This document shows, piece after piece, positions 1-9,417 of a DNA stretch of 64,000 nucleotides. Within the stretch, counting starts at the first letter, position 1; every line of letters starts with the position of its first letter. The notes under the pieces were generated by a model. That model was given only the letters and a program-made list of their open reading frames with translations, had not been told where the DNA came from and made no database searches. Source of the DNA: Cereibacter azotoformans (GTDB taxonomy: Bacteria > Pseudomonadota > Alphaproteobacteria > Rhodobacterales > Rhodobacteraceae). Position numbers and translations under genes: made by a program. The DNA is taken from positions 868,001-932,000 of the forward strand of contig JAGFXX010000001.1 of assembly GCA_017599285.1 (NCBI GenBank), given 5' to 3'.

Positions 1-1
1 G

Positions 2-454
2 CCGCCGCCGCCGAAGGTGGCCGCGATCGCGGCCGCGAAGCCGCGGGAGAAGGTGAAGGAGCTGACGCCGGAAGAGAAGCGCGCGGCCGAGCACAAGGCC
101 TTCCGCAAGCAGACCATCAGCCAGGTCACGATGCTGACCGTGGGCACGGCGCTGCTGCTCTTCGTGGGCAACTACGCGCCGCCCTCGTTCATGGCGCATT
201 TCATCGTCTTCGCGCTGGCCTGCTTCGTGGGCTTCCAGGTGATCTGGAACGTCTCGCACAGCCTGCACACGCCGCTGATGGCCGTCACCAACGCCATTTC
301 CGGCATCGTGATCCTGGGCGCGCTGTTGCAGATCGGCTCGAGCAACTGGCTGGTGGTCATTCTGGCCGCCATCTCGGTGCTGATCGCCACCATCAACATC
401 GTTGGCGGCTTCCTGGTCACGCGCCGGATGCTTGCCATGTTCCAGAAGTCGTAA
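2..454 (+). CDS. pntA: NAD(P) transhydrogenase alpha subunit, C-terminal part (5' end outside window)
   Basis: This is the membrane-anchoring end of the transhydrogenase alpha subunit, which couples hydride transfer from NADH to NADP+ to inward proton flow. The frame is open to the window edge and reads through a proline/alanine/lysine-rich linker, so I treat it as the tail of a full-length PntA rather than a separate gene starting at the GTG at 17. About four hydrophobic helices follow, with the family signature [20 protein letters not shown] and then [13 protein letters not shown]. It ends 10 nt before pntB. A split alpha subunit (PntAA/PntAB), as in some alphaproteobacteria, cannot be excluded without the upstream sequence. 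Confidence 0.88.
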   Translation, partial: PPPPKVAAIAAAKPREKVKELTPEEKRAAEHKAFRKQTISQVTMLTVGTALLLFVGNYAPPSFMAHFIVFALACFVGFQVIWNVSHSLHTPLMAVTNAISGIVILGALLQIGSSNWLVVILAAISVLIATINIVGGFLVTRRMLAMFQKS

Positions 455-464
455 GGAGCCCCCG

Positions 465-1913
465 ATGAGCATCGGACTGACATCCGCCGCCTACATCGCC
501 GCGGCCATCCTCTTCATCCTCTCGCTCGGCGGCCTCTCGGGGCAGGAGAGCGCGAAGCGCGCCGTCTGGTACGGCATCGTCGGCATGGCGCTGGCGGTCG
601 GCGCCACCGTCTTCGGGCCGGGCGTGGGCCATTACGTCGTGATCGGTGTCATGGTGATCGCCGGCGCCGTCGCCGGCGCCTATGTGGCCAAGAAGGTCGA
701 GATGACCGAGATGCCGCAGCTTGTGGCGGCGCTCCACTCCTTCGTCGGCCTTGCCGCGGTCTTCATCGGCCTGAACGCCCAGTTCGAACTGGCTTCGGTC
801 GTGAACATGCAGCAGGCGGGCGCCGACACCGCGGTTCTTGCGGGCTTTGCCGAGGTTCTGGCCCACAAGACCCCCGTCGAGATCCTGATCCTGAAGGTCG
901 AGGTCTTCCTCGGCATCTTCATCGGGGCCGTGACCTTCACCGGCTCGGTCGTGGCCTTCGGCAAGCTCGCCGGCAAGATCGACGGCAAGCCGGCGAAGCT
1001 GCCGGGCGGACACGTGATCAACGCCGCGACCATCGTCGCCTCGATCGCGCTGCTGGTGGTCTATTTCAACGCTCCGGCCGGCACGGCGGCCTGGACGCTG
1101 CTGCTGGTGGCGCTGATCGCGGGCTTCCTCGGCTGGCACCTGATCATGGGCATCGGCGGCGCCGACATGCCGGTGGTCGTGTCGATGCTGAACAGCTACT
1201 CGGGCTGGGCCGCGGCCGCCATCGGCTTCACGCTGGGCAATGACCTGCTGATCGTCACCGGCGCGCTGGTGGGTTCCTCGGGTGCGATCCTGTCCTACAT
1301 CATGTGCAAGGCGATGAACCGCTCGTTCATCTCGGTGATCCTCGGCGGCTTCGGCGGCACGTCGGGCCCCGCGCAGGAGATCGCGGGCGAGATGATCGCC
1401 ATCGACGCCGATGGCGTCGCGGCGGCGCTGAACGACGCCGACAGCGTGATCATCGTGCCGGGCTATGGCATGGCGGTGGCGCAGGCGCAGGGTTCGGTCT
1501 CGGAGCTGACCCGCAAGCTGCGCGCGCGCGGCAAGTCGGTGCGCTTTGCGATCCATCCGGTCGCGGGCCGTCTGCCGGGGCACATGAACGTGCTCTTGGC
1601 CGAGGCCAAGGTTCCCTACGACATCGTGCTCGAGATGGACGAGATCAACGAGGACTTCCCCTCGACCGACGTGGCCATCGTCATCGGCTCGAACGACATC
1701 GTGAACCCGGCCGCGCAGGAAGATCCGAACTCGCCCATCGCCGGGATGCCGGTGCTGGAGGTCTGGAAGGCCAAGCAGGTGTTCGTCTCGAAACGGGGGC
1801 AGGGCACGGGCTATTCCGGCATCGAGAACCCGCTGTTCTACAAGGAGAACACGCGGATGTTCTACGGCGACGCCAAGAAGAGCCTCGACGCACTGCTGCC
1901 GCTGGTCGAGTGA
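465..1913 (+). CDS. pntB: NAD(P) transhydrogenase beta subunit
   Basis: Inner-membrane beta subunit of proton-translocating transhydrogenase, 482 residues (E. coli PntB is 462). About the first 270 residues are a bundle of hydrophobic helices (domain II). The C-terminal roughly 180 residues form the NADP(H)-binding domain III, with the [10 protein letters not shown] dinucleotide loop, [19 protein letters not shown] and the late [17 protein letters not shown] segment. The ATG at 465 was chosen over a longer frame because AAGGAG lies just upstream, over the end of pntA. It is co-transcribed with pntA and followed by a strong terminator. Confidence 0.97.
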   Translation: MSIGLTSAAYIAAAILFILSLGGLSGQESAKRAVWYGIVGMALAVGATVFGPGVGHYVVIGVMVIAGAVAGAYVAKKVEMTEMPQLVAALHSFVGLAAVFIGLNAQFELASVVNMQQAGADTAVLAGFAEVLAHKTPVEILILKVEVFLGIFIGAVTFTGSVVAFGKLAGKIDGKPAKLPGGHVINAATIVASIALLVVYFNAPAGTAAWTLLLVALIAGFLGWHLIMGIGGADMPVVVSMLNSYSGWAAAAIGFTLGNDLLIVTGALVGSSGAILSYIMCKAMNRSFISVILGGFGGTSGPAQEIAGEMIAIDADGVAAALNDADSVIIVPGYGMAVAQAQGSVSELTRKLRARGKSVRFAIHPVAGRLPGHMNVLLAEAKVPYDIVLEMDEINEDFPSTDVAIVIGSNDIVNPAAQEDPNSPIAGMPVLEVWKAKQVFVSKRGQGTGYSGIENPLFYKENTRMFYGDAKKSLDALLPLVE

Positions 1914-1935
1914 CCCCTTCGGCCGAAAGGTCCGC

Positions 1936-1970
1936 GCGCGCTCCGCTCTGGCGGGGCGCGCTGCTTTTTT
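1936..1970 (+). terminator. Rho-independent terminator after pntB
   Basis: Arms 1936-1946 and 1951-1961 form an 11-bp stem with one G-T pair and a 4-nt loop, followed by a run of six T at 1965-1970. It closes the pnt operon. Confidence 0.85.
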
Positions 1971-2102
1971 GGGCAACCCCCGCCCGGCGGACAGGCTGGC
2001 CGGAGCGGCGGCGGCGCCCTTTCGTACCCGTGACACGGCAGCCCCTTCCTGAACGCGCCTTGCCCGCCTAGCTTCTCCTTCGCCGACCAGCCGGAGCCCG
2101 TC

Positions 2103-3386
2103 ATGTCCCCCATTGCCGATCATCCGCTGCGCTACGCGCTCGCCAACGAGTTGCACGCGCGGCCCTATCCGGCGCTCGAGGCACCCTGCCATGTCGTCTT
2201 CATGGCCTTCAAGGAGCCGCTGGATGCGGCCAATCGCGATCGGGGCCGCGACCGGGCGCACCTGTTCGAGATCCTCGACCGCCACGGCACCGCCCACCCC
2301 GCGCCGGATTCGACGCATTTCTCGGCGCCGATCGGCCGGGCCGAACTGCGCTGGGAGAGCCATACGGAGTTCGTCACCTACACGGCCTTCGTGCCGGGTC
2401 TGCACGAGCGTCCCTTCGATCCGGCCAAGGCCGAGATCTTTCCCGAGGACTGGATCGAGCGGGCGCCCGGCCGGCGGCTTGTCTCGCTCCTGATCCGCAT
2501 CGAGGAGATGCCCTCCGACGAAGAGGCCACGATCGATCGGTTCGAGGAGTGGTTCGTGCCCGACAGCCTCGCCTGTTCGCGCATCGTGGATGGCGCGGCG
2601 GTGGTGGCCGGGGATTTCCGAATCGATCCGGCGGGCCACATGCGCTTTTCGGTCTTCGTCCGGCCCGGCACCGGGCCGCGCCGGATCGGACGGATCGTGA
2701 CGCGCCTTTGCGAGATCGAGACCTACCGCGCCATGTCGATGCTGGGGCTGATGCGGGCCCGGACCCTGAACGGGCGGCTGAATGCGCTCGACCCCAAGCT
2801 GTCGGCGCTCGTCTCGGGGCTGGACGAGATCGAGCATTCGCCGGACGAGGCGCTGCACGAGCTTCTGAAGATCAACGCCGAGATGGAGAGCCTTGCGGTG
2901 CAGTTCACCTTCCGCTTCGGCGCGACCGCGGCCTACGAGGCGATCGTGCACGACCGGATCCTGGCGCTGCGCGAAGAGCGGATCAGCGGCCGGCAGACCT
3001 TTGCCGAATTCATGGCCCGGCGCTACGATCCGGCCATGCGAACGGTGAAATCGGCCGAGGCGCGGTTGCGTTCGATGGCCGAGCGGGCGCAACGGGCGGC
3101 GGAGCTGTTGCGCACGCGGGTGGATGTCGAACGTTCGGCGCAGAACCAGAAGCTGCTCGAAAGCATGGACCAGCGCGCCGACCTCCAACTGCGGCTGCAG
3201 CGGACCGTCGAGGGCCTGTCGGTCGTGGCGATCAGCTATTATGCGGTGAGCCTGCTGGCCTATTCGGTCGCTCCGCTGGCGGAGCCGCTGGGCGTGAGCA
3301 AGGGTGTGGCGACCGCGGTGCTGACGCCGCTCGTGGTGGTGGCGGTCTGGCTTACGCTGCGGCGGATCCAGCGCAAGATGCATTGA
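2103..3386 (+). CDS. DUF3422 family membrane-anchored protein
   Basis: A 427-residue protein whose N-terminus (HPLRYALANELHARPYP) is the hallmark of the DUF3422 family, found widely in proteobacteria with no assigned biochemical role. The body is soluble and rich in charged helices, with a likely coiled-coil segment around residues 310-360. The last about 60 residues contain two hydrophobic stretches (VVAISYYAVSLLAYSV and VATAVLTPLVVVAVWLTL), so the protein is probably anchored to the inner membrane by its C-terminus. It is monocistronic, between the pntB terminator and a GC-rich hairpin element. Family identity is firm; function unknown. Confidence 0.85.
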   Translation: MSPIADHPLRYALANELHARPYPALEAPCHVVFMAFKEPLDAANRDRGRDRAHLFEILDRHGTAHPAPDSTHFSAPIGRAELRWESHTEFVTYTAFVPGLHERPFDPAKAEIFPEDWIERAPGRRLVSLLIRIEEMPSDEEATIDRFEEWFVPDSLACSRIVDGAAVVAGDFRIDPAGHMRFSVFVRPGTGPRRIGRIVTRLCEIETYRAMSMLGLMRARTLNGRLNALDPKLSALVSGLDEIEHSPDEALHELLKINAEMESLAVQFTFRFGATAAYEAIVHDRILALREERISGRQTFAEFMARRYDPAMRTVKSAEARLRSMAERAQRAAELLRTRVDVERSAQNQKLLESMDQRADLQLRLQRTVEGLSVVAISYYAVSLLAYSVAPLAEPLGVSKGVATAVLTPLVVVAVWLTLRRIQRKMH

Positions 3387-3408
3387 CGGATTGCCCTCGG
3401 CCACTGGC

Positions 3409-3450
3409 CCGGGGGCTTCGCGCCCCCGGACCCCCGCGGGATATTTGGGC
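3409..3450. repeat. GC-rich hairpin plus GATATTTGGGC motif, dispersed-repeat type
   Basis: Arms CCGGGGGC (3409-3416) and GCCCCCGG (3422-3429) form an 8-bp hairpin, followed by ACCCCCGCGGGATATTTGGGC. From general knowledge, hairpins of this form followed by GATATTT occur many times in intergenic regions of Rhodobacterales genomes. Here it sits just after the DUF3422 gene and could act as a terminator or mRNA-stabilising structure. Only one copy is seen in this window. Confidence 0.5.
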
Positions 3451-3550
3451 AGAGTGAACGACGCGCGGGGGGCGCAGGCGGGGGCATCCGCGCGGGGCTT
3501 GACCTTGGCTGCCGCCGGGGCCACGCTCGCCGTCTCAGCAGGAGACGACC

Positions 3551-4714
3551 ATGCCCAGCCCGCTCACGCCGCGCCAGATCCTCGAGCGCCTGGTCGCCTT
3601 TCCCACCGTGAGCCGGGACAGCAACCTGGCGCTGGTGGACTGGGTCGAGGAATTTCTCGACGAGCGCGGGATTGCGGCCCATCGGGTCTGGAACGCGGAC
3701 CGCACGAAGGCCGCGCTCTATGCCCATGTGGGGCCCGAGGTCGAGGGGGCGGTCGTGCTCTCGGGGCACAGCGACGTGGTGCCGGTCGAGGGACAGGACT
3801 GGAGTTCGGATCCCTGGACGCTGACCGAGCGGGACGGCCGGCTCTACGGGCGCGGCACCTGCGACATGAAGGGGTTCGATGCGCTGGCCCTGGCCGCGCT
3901 GGCGCTGGCGCAGGAGCGGGGTGTGAAGCGGCCGCTGCAGCTTGCGCTGTCGTTCGACGAGGAGGTGGGCTGTCTCGGCGCGCCGGCCATGATCGAGGAG
4001 ATGGCGCGCTGTCTGCCAAAGGGGCGCGCGGTGATCGTGGGCGAGCCCTCGCGGATGCGGGTGGTGACGGGGCACAAGGGCGGGGGCGGGCTTCTGTGCC
4101 ATGTGCAGGGGCACGAGGTCCATTCCTCGATCATGCACCGGGGCGTCAATGCGATCATGTCGGCGGCGCGGCTGATCGACTGGGCCAACCGGCGCAATGC
4201 GGAGGGGGCTGCGGGGCCGCCGTCAGAGGTGGCGGCGCTCTTCGATCCGCCCTGGACGACGGTCCATGTCGGCACGATCCGGGGCGGAACGGCGGGCAAC
4301 ATCACCGCGCGCGACTGCCGCTTCGACGTGGGGTTCCGCGCCGTGCCGGGAGAGACGGTCGAGGACTGGGCCGCGGCCTTCGAGGCGGAGGCGCGGTCGG
4401 TCGAGGCGGAGATGAAGGCGATCCACCCCGAGGCCGCGATCTCCATTGGCCGGCTTTTCGGCTATCCGCCGCTCCGGCCGGAGGAGGGGGGCGAGGCCGA
4501 AGCGCTGGCGCGGCGTCTGACCGGCGACAACGGCTCGATGGTTGTCAGCTACGGCACCGAGGCGGGGCAGTTCCAGGCCGCGGGCTATTCGGCGGTGGTC
4601 TGCGGGCCGGGCGACATCGCCCAGGCGCACCAGCCAGACGAATATCTCGAGGTGGCGCAGTTCGAGGACGGCTGGTCCTTCATGCGGCGTCTGGTCGAGG
4701 AGTGCGCAGGGTGA
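3551..4714 (+). CDS. argE: Acetylornithine deacetylase (M20 metallopeptidase family)
   Basis: A 387-residue M20-family amidohydrolase that most likely deacetylates N-acetylornithine to ornithine in arginine synthesis. Metal-binding and catalytic motifs are visible: SGHSDVVPVEGQDWSSDPW, YGRGTCDMKGFDA, SFDEEVGCLGA and EPSRMRVVTGHKG. The middle holds the dimerisation lid domain (HSSIMHRGVNAI onward). AGGAG lies 6-10 nt before the ATG. The stop overlaps the start of an FAD oxidoreductase (TGATG), so the two are coupled. That pairing leaves room for a role in turnover of another N-acylated amino acid, so the symbol is by closest family. Confidence 0.82.
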   Translation: MPSPLTPRQILERLVAFPTVSRDSNLALVDWVEEFLDERGIAAHRVWNADRTKAALYAHVGPEVEGAVVLSGHSDVVPVEGQDWSSDPWTLTERDGRLYGRGTCDMKGFDALALAALALAQERGVKRPLQLALSFDEEVGCLGAPAMIEEMARCLPKGRAVIVGEPSRMRVVTGHKGGGGLLCHVQGHEVHSSIMHRGVNAIMSAARLIDWANRRNAEGAAGPPSEVAALFDPPWTTVHVGTIRGGTAGNITARDCRFDVGFRAVPGETVEDWAAAFEAEARSVEAEMKAIHPEAAISIGRLFGYPPLRPEEGGEAEALARRLTGDNGSMVVSYGTEAGQFQAAGYSAVVCGPGDIAQAHQPDEYLEVAQFEDGWSFMRRLVEECAG

Positions 4715-6057
4715 TGCATTTTCCGATCTCGATGGCGCTGCCTGCGCGCTTCGCCGGGCCGCTGCCGGAGAGGTGCGACGTCGTGGTGATCGGCGGTGGC
4801 GTGATCGGCGTGATGACCGCCTGGTTTCTCGCCGAGCGGGGGCTGCGCGTGGTGGTCTGCGAGAAGGGCCGGGTGGCGGGCGAGCAGTCGAGCCGGAACT
4901 GGGGCTGGATCCGCCAGCAGGGGCGCGACCCGGCCGAACTGCCGATCATGATCGAGAGCCTGCGGCTGTGGCAGGGGCTGGCGCAGAGCCTGCGCAACCC
5001 GTTCTCCTTCCGCCAGACCGGCGTGCTCTATCTCGCCAATCGCGAGGAGTCGCTGGCGCGTTACGAGGACTGGCTGTGCCATGCCCGCGACCAAGGGCTC
5101 GACAGCCGGATGCTGGGCCGGCGCGAGCTGGCCGAGCGGCTGCCGGGGGCGGCGGACCTCTGGCAGGGGGCGCTCTTCACCGCCTCGGACGCGCAGGCGG
5201 AGCCCTGGGCGGCGGTGCCGGCGCTGGCGGCCGGTGCGGTGGAGCGGGGTGTCACGATCATCGAGGACTGCGCGGTGCGGGCGATCGACCTCGAGGCGGG
5301 GCGCGTGGTGGGGGTTGCCACCGAGCGCGGGCGCATCCGGGCGCCGGAGGTGGTGCTGGCGGGCGGGGCCTGGTCCTCGATCTTTGCGCGGGCGCATGGG
5401 GTGGATCTGCCCCAGCTGTCGGTGCTGGCCTCGGTGGCGCAGACCGATCCGCTGCCGGAGGTGCATCCGGGCGCCGCGGCCGACGACGAGTTCGCCTTTC
5501 GGCGCCGCGAGGACGGCGGCTATACGATCGCCGGTGGCTCGGAACATGATTTCTTCATCGGTCCCGACGCGTTCCGCCACTTCTTCAAGTATCGCAAGGC
5601 GGTGAAGAAGGATTTCCTGAACACGCACTACCGCTGGCTTGCGCCGCGCAACTATCCCGATGCCTGGAACACGCCGCGCACCTGGTCGAAGGGCGCGCCC
5701 ACGCCCTTCGAGGCGATCCGCGTGCTGAACCCGTCGCCGAACCTGGCCACCCTGTCACGGGCGGCGGCGGCTTTCGGCCGGGCCTTTCCGGGCGTCGGGC
5801 GGCCCCGCATCCGCGCCACCTGGGCCGGGATGATCGACACGATGCCCGATGTGGTGCCGGTGATCGACCGGGCGCCGAGGCTGCCGGGCCTGACGATCGC
5901 CACGGGCATGAGCGGGCACGGATTCGGGATCGGACCGGGTGTGGGCCGCGTCGTGGCCGATCTCGTCTGCGGCCGCGAGGTCGGGCATGATCTCACGCGC
6001 TTCCGCCTGTCGCGCTTTTCGGACGGTTCCGAGATCGTGCTGGGCCCCTCGCTCTGA
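4714..6057 (+). CDS. NAD(P)/FAD-dependent oxidoreductase (DadA/glycine-oxidase-like)
   Basis: A 447-residue flavoprotein. An N-terminal Rossmann fold (VVVIGGGVIGVMTAWFLAERG, about residues 18-38) ends in the acidic residue of VVVCEKGRV and binds FAD. SSRNWGWIRQQGRDPAELP marks a subgroup of the D-amino-acid-dehydrogenase/sarcosine-oxidase superfamily, and the C-terminal GMSGHGFGIGPGVGRVVADL closes the FAD site. The likely reaction is oxidation of an amino acid or secondary amine; the substrate is unknown. The ATG at 4714 overlaps the argE stop by one base; a GTG at 4711 is also possible. It converges with moaA, leaving 3 nt between stops. Confidence 0.82.
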   Translation: MHFPISMALPARFAGPLPERCDVVVIGGGVIGVMTAWFLAERGLRVVVCEKGRVAGEQSSRNWGWIRQQGRDPAELPIMIESLRLWQGLAQSLRNPFSFRQTGVLYLANREESLARYEDWLCHARDQGLDSRMLGRRELAERLPGAADLWQGALFTASDAQAEPWAAVPALAAGAVERGVTIIEDCAVRAIDLEAGRVVGVATERGRIRAPEVVLAGGAWSSIFARAHGVDLPQLSVLASVAQTDPLPEVHPGAAADDEFAFRRREDGGYTIAGGSEHDFFIGPDAFRHFFKYRKAVKKDFLNTHYRWLAPRNYPDAWNTPRTWSKGAPTPFEAIRVLNPSPNLATLSRAAAAFGRAFPGVGRPRIRATWAGMIDTMPDVVPVIDRAPRLPGLTIATGMSGHGFGIGPGVGRVVADLVCGREVGHDLTRFRLSRFSDGSEIVLGPSL

Positions 6058-6060
6058 GGG

Positions 6061-7080
6061 TCAGCCGCCGGTGTGGCTCATGTGGCGGGACATCTGGCCC
6101 GAGACGGTGCGGCGCGAATAGTCGAAGTCATGGCCGCGCGGCTTGCGCGCGATGGCGGCCCGGATCGCCTCTTCGAGCGCCGCATCGTCCGGCGACCGTC
6201 GGAGCGGCTGGCGCAGGTCGGCGCGGTCTTCCTGCCCGAGGCACATGAACAGCTCGCCCGTGCAGGTCAGCCGCACGCGGTTGCAGCTTTCGCAGAAATT
6301 GTGGGTGAGGGGCGTGATGAAGCCCAGCCTCTGCCCGGTCTGGGCAAGGCGGATGTAGCGGGCGGGGCCGCCGGTGCGGTCCGACAGTTCGATCAGGCTG
6401 TAGCGTTCGGCGAGGGTCGCGCGCAGGTCGTTCAGCGACCAGTACTGGTGCAGGCGGGTGTCCTCGCCCATCTCGCCCATCGGCATGACCTCGATGAAGG
6501 TCAGGTCGTGGCCCTCGCCGCCGCACCATTCGACCAGCCGGAACAGCTCGTCCTCGTTGAAGCCGCGCAGAGCGACGGCGTTGATCTTGACGCGCAGGCT
6601 CGCGGCCCGCGCCGCGCGGATCCCGTCGAGCACCTGGTTCAGGCGGCCCCAGCGGGTGATCCGGGCGAACTTCTCGGGGTCGAGCGTGTCGAGCGAGACA
6701 TTCACCCGCCGGACCCCGCAGGCCGCCAGTTCCTCGGCGTGACGGGCGAGCTGCGAGCCGTTGGTGGTGAGCGTCAGTTCCCTGAGGGAGCCGGTCTCCA
6801 GATGGCGCGACATGGCCCGGAAGAAGGTCATGATGCCGCGCCGGACGAGGGGCTCGCCGCCGGTGATCCGCAGCTTTTCCACGCCCAGCCGCACGAAGGT
6901 CGAACACAGCCGGTCCAGCTCTTCCAGCGAGAGAAGCTCGGCCTTCGGCAGGAAGGTCATGTTCTCGGCCATGCAGTAGGTGCAGCGGAAATCGCAGCGG
7001 TCGGTCACCGAAACCCGGAGGTAGGAGATCGGTCGGGCGAACGGATCGACGAGTGCCGGATTTGTGGGCGCGGGAATCAT
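6061..7080 (-). CDS. moaA: GTP 3',8-cyclase, molybdenum cofactor biosynthesis
   Basis: Radical-SAM enzyme catalysing the first step of molybdopterin synthesis, conversion of GTP to 3',8-cyclo-GTP (then acted on by MoaC). The protein has 339 residues. The N-terminal CDFRCTYC binds the SAM-coordinating 4Fe-4S cluster, and the C-terminal [20 protein letters not shown] carries the second cluster. The chain ends in GG, the C-terminal tail typical of MoaA. I placed the start at [17 protein letters not shown] because the 12 residues before it are not family-like and homology begins about here; no clear ribosome-binding site is visible. Confidence 0.96.
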   Translation of the reverse strand: MIPAPTNPALVDPFARPISYLRVSVTDRCDFRCTYCMAENMTFLPKAELLSLEELDRLCSTFVRLGVEKLRITGGEPLVRRGIMTFFRAMSRHLETGSLRELTLTTNGSQLARHAEELAACGVRRVNVSLDTLDPEKFARITRWGRLNQVLDGIRAARAASLRVKINAVALRGFNEDELFRLVEWCGGEGHDLTFIEVMPMGEMGEDTRLHQYWSLNDLRATLAERYSLIELSDRTGGPARYIRLAQTGQRLGFITPLTHNFCESCNRVRLTCTGELFMCLGQEDRADLRQPLRRSPDDAALEEAIRAAIARKPRGHDFDYSRRTVSGQMSRHMSHTGG

Positions 7081-7132
7081 GTTTGTGAGGGTAGGGCTGC
7101 GACGACCTGTCCACAAGCGCCGGCCAGAACGG

Positions 7133-7160
7133 TTGACGGCATTTCGCCCCAGACTATCGT
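7133..7160 (+). promoter_or_regulatory. Candidate sigma-70-type promoter, possibly giving a leaderless mRNA
   Basis: TTGACG (7133-7138), 16-nt spacer, TATCGT (7155-7160). The -10 box ends only 7 nt before the lipoprotein ATG at 7168, and no good ribosome-binding site lies between, so transcription would start at or next to the start codon. Confidence 0.4.
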
Positions 7161-7167
7161 CGTAGGC

Positions 7168-7608
7168 ATGAACATCCTTGTCCCCGCCTCTGCCGCCCTT
7201 CTTCTGCTGGCTGCCTGCGACCCCGTGCGCGAGGCGGCATCTCCGGCGCCCTCGCCGATGGCGCGGCCCGCGGCGGGGGGCGGGGCGCTGGGGGGGCAGG
7301 GCGTGGCGCCCGCAAGCCTTGACCGCACCACCGAGGCCGAGCGCCGGGCGGCCCTGGCGCCCGCGGCGGCGGGTCGGCCGCTCGGGACGGTGACGGCGGG
7401 TCTGGGCGCGCCGACCGAGCCCGGCTTCTGGCTGCGCAGCGCGCTCGTTGCGGCCGAGCAGCCGGGTCGGGTCGAGCTGGAAGGCGGCCGCTCGGTGGCG
7501 GTGACGCTCCGTCCGGGCAGCGGGGCGGCGCAGCTGTCGCTGCCGGCCTTCCGGGCGTTGGGGCTGGGGCTGACCGACCTGCCGCTGGTCACCGTCTATG
7601 GCGGCTGA
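7168..7608 (+). CDS. Small conserved lipoprotein of Rhodobacterales type
   Basis: A 146-residue predicted lipoprotein. The signal peptide [17 protein letters not shown] ends in a lipobox (LLAAC) with Cys17 as the lipidation site. A proline/alanine/glycine-rich linker follows, then a compact domain ending GVGLTDLP-like ([15 protein letters not shown]). Similar proteins in this order are often labelled 'D-galactarate dehydratase', which looks wrong: at this size there is no room for that enzyme. The length and the conserved [20 protein letters not shown] segment support a real gene. Function unknown. It is divergent from moaA and convergent with the histidine kinase. Confidence 0.75.
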   Translation: MNILVPASAALLLLAACDPVREAASPAPSPMARPAAGGGALGGQGVAPASLDRTTEAERRAALAPAAAGRPLGTVTAGLGAPTEPGFWLRSALVAAEQPGRVELEGGRSVAVTLRPGSGAAQLSLPAFRALGLGLTDLPLVTVYGG

Positions 7609-7632
7609 TGCGACGGCGCGGCGGAGCCCTGT

Positions 7633-9366
7633 TCAGGGACGCTGATGGCTGCCCAGCACGCGGATGATCTCGGCCGAGATGCGGTCCGGCGTCACGGGCT
7701 TGGCCACATACCCCGTCAGGCCGGCCGCGACATAGGCGGCGCGGTGCTCGTCGCCGGCATCGGCGGTCATGGCCACGACCGGCAGGCTGGCACTGGGTCC
7801 GGGAAGGGCGCGGATGCGGCGGAAGGTCTCGAGCCCGTTCATCTCGGGCATGTTCATGTCAAGCAGGACCAGATCGACCGTCTCGCGCTGCAGCAGCGCG
7901 AGAGCCTCGGGCCCGCTCGTGGCCTCGAGCGTGCGCACGCCGAACAGCTGCAGATAGGCGGCCGCCACAAGCCGGTTGGTCGCGATGTCATCCACCACCA
8001 GCACCGAGCGACCGGCAAGGCTGCCCGTGGGCTGCGGCGGGATCGGCTCGCTCGCCTCCACCGGCTGGATCGAGAGCGTCAGGGCAAAGCGCGCGCCCTG
8101 GCCCGACTGAGGCAGAAGCCGCAGGTCGCCGCCCATCTGGCGGGCGAGCGCGCGGCTGATCGACAGACCCAGCCCGTTGCCCGGCGTGCGCGCCGAGGGC
8201 TGCGAGGGGCTGCGGGGTGCGGTGAAGGGTTCGAAGATCGTCTCGGCCTCGTCGGGTCGGATCCCGTCGCCGGTGTCGCTGACCTCGACCCGCAGCATCG
8301 GCCAGACCGAGGAGGAGAGTTCCATCCGCGCCTCGACGCGGATGCGGCCGCTGCGGGTGTGTTTCAGCGCGTTGGACAGAAGGTTCGACAGGCACTGCCG
8401 CAGCCGCTGGGGATCGAGCCGGGCCCGCGTCGGCAGATCGCCCGTCACCAGTTGCAGCGCCAGCCCGGCCTCCTCGATCAGCGGACGGAAAAGCTCGACG
8501 CTGGTGACGATCTCCTCGCGCGGGTTGACGGTCCGCGGGCGGATCGGCATGCGGCCCTGCTGAGCGGCCGACATGTCGAGGATATCGTCAAGGATCGTCG
8601 AGAGCCCCTCGGCCGAGCGGATCAGCACGCCCAGCCGCTCGCGCGTCACCGGGTCCATCGCGCGCCGCAGCTCGGCATGGCCGATTCCGAGGATGGCGTT
8701 CAGCGGGGTGCGCAGCTCGTGGCTCATCTGGGCGAGAAACCGGTCCTTCGTGGCATTGGCCGCGATGGCCTCGGCCCGGCCCGCCGCCGTTTCCCGGTGC
8801 AGCCGGTTTGCAGCGAGGATCGCGCCGAACGAATATCCCAGCGCGACCAGTGCGCAGAGCGTCGTCAGCGCAAGCGCGGGCAGGTCGTTCTTCGGCAGCC
8901 AGTAGAGCGTGTTCGAGACCAGCGTGACGAGGGAAATGGCGGCTGCTCCTGCAAGGCCCATGGGCAGGTGGATGGAACGCACGGTCGCGATATGCAGCAT
9001 CGTGCAGACCATGAGCCCGACGGCATAGGCCTTCACGAACTGGTCCTCGACATGCCAGAGCAGAGCGGCCGGCATGGCAAAGGCCATCTGCAGCAGGAAG
9101 GCCGAGACGATGTAGATCGGGTGCCGCCAGCCGTCCGTGATCCGGTCCGGCCGGGCGTCGATCCGATTGAGGATCAGCTCTCCCAGCACCGTGGCCAGCG
9201 CGCAGCTCCCGACGATCCACTCCGGCAGAAAGAGCAGCGACACCGCGAGGGCGAGGGCTATGGCCGGGAAGCGCACCGGAGCCTCGCGCCGCAGGATCGA
9301 GGCCTGGCGGGCAATCTCCTGTTCCAGCTCGATCGTCGGAAGGGTTCGCGTCCAGTGCAGGCGCAT
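7633..9366 (-). CDS. Membrane hybrid histidine kinase with C-terminal receiver
   Basis: A 577-residue sensor. The first about 190 residues contain some five to six hydrophobic helices with short loops, so the sensing part is the membrane itself. A HisKA dimerisation domain follows with phospho-acceptor His about residue 216 (FLAQMSHELRTPLNAILGIG). Next come the ATPase domain (N-box LSNLLSNALKHT, GDGIRPDEAETIF, GNGLGLSISRALARQMGG) and a receiver domain (VLVVDDIATNRL, LVLLDMNMPEMNG). ATG at 9366 was preferred to the one at 9381 because GGAG lies 6 nt before it. No output regulator is adjacent, so signal and target are unknown. It lies downstream of the DUF6476 gene in the same direction. Confidence 0.9.
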   Translation of the reverse strand: MRLHWTRTLPTIELEQEIARQASILRREAPVRFPAIALALAVSLLFLPEWIVGSCALATVLGELILNRIDARPDRITDGWRHPIYIVSAFLLQMAFAMPAALLWHVEDQFVKAYAVGLMVCTMLHIATVRSIHLPMGLAGAAAISLVTLVSNTLYWLPKNDLPALALTTLCALVALGYSFGAILAANRLHRETAAGRAEAIAANATKDRFLAQMSHELRTPLNAILGIGHAELRRAMDPVTRERLGVLIRSAEGLSTILDDILDMSAAQQGRMPIRPRTVNPREEIVTSVELFRPLIEEAGLALQLVTGDLPTRARLDPQRLRQCLSNLLSNALKHTRSGRIRVEARMELSSSVWPMLRVEVSDTGDGIRPDEAETIFEPFTAPRSPSQPSARTPGNGLGLSISRALARQMGGDLRLLPQSGQGARFALTLSIQPVEASEPIPPQPTGSLAGRSVLVVDDIATNRLVAAAYLQLFGVRTLEATSGPEALALLQRETVDLVLLDMNMPEMNGLETFRRIRALPGPSASLPVVAMTADAGDEHRAAYVAAGLTGYVAKPVTPDRISAEIIRVLGSHQRP

Positions 9367-9417
9367 GGGGCACTCCGGCATGGGTGAGGGCCGGGGCCGC
9401 TGGCCCCCGCCGGGGCG

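Noticed and set aside
417..3524. A 1035-codon open frame on the minus strand across pntB and the DUF3422 gene
   Set aside because: It is antisense to two clear genes and has the Arg/Gly/His-rich composition of GC-rich antisense frames, with no domain.
3391..4713. Upstream extension of the FAD oxidoreductase to 888 codons
   Set aside because: The first about 440 codons are an out-of-frame shadow of argE; the flavin fold begins just after the ATG at 4714.
7168..7608. Labelling the small lipoprotein as D-galactarate dehydratase
   Set aside because: At 146 residues with a lipobox it cannot hold that enzyme; the label appears to be a propagated error.
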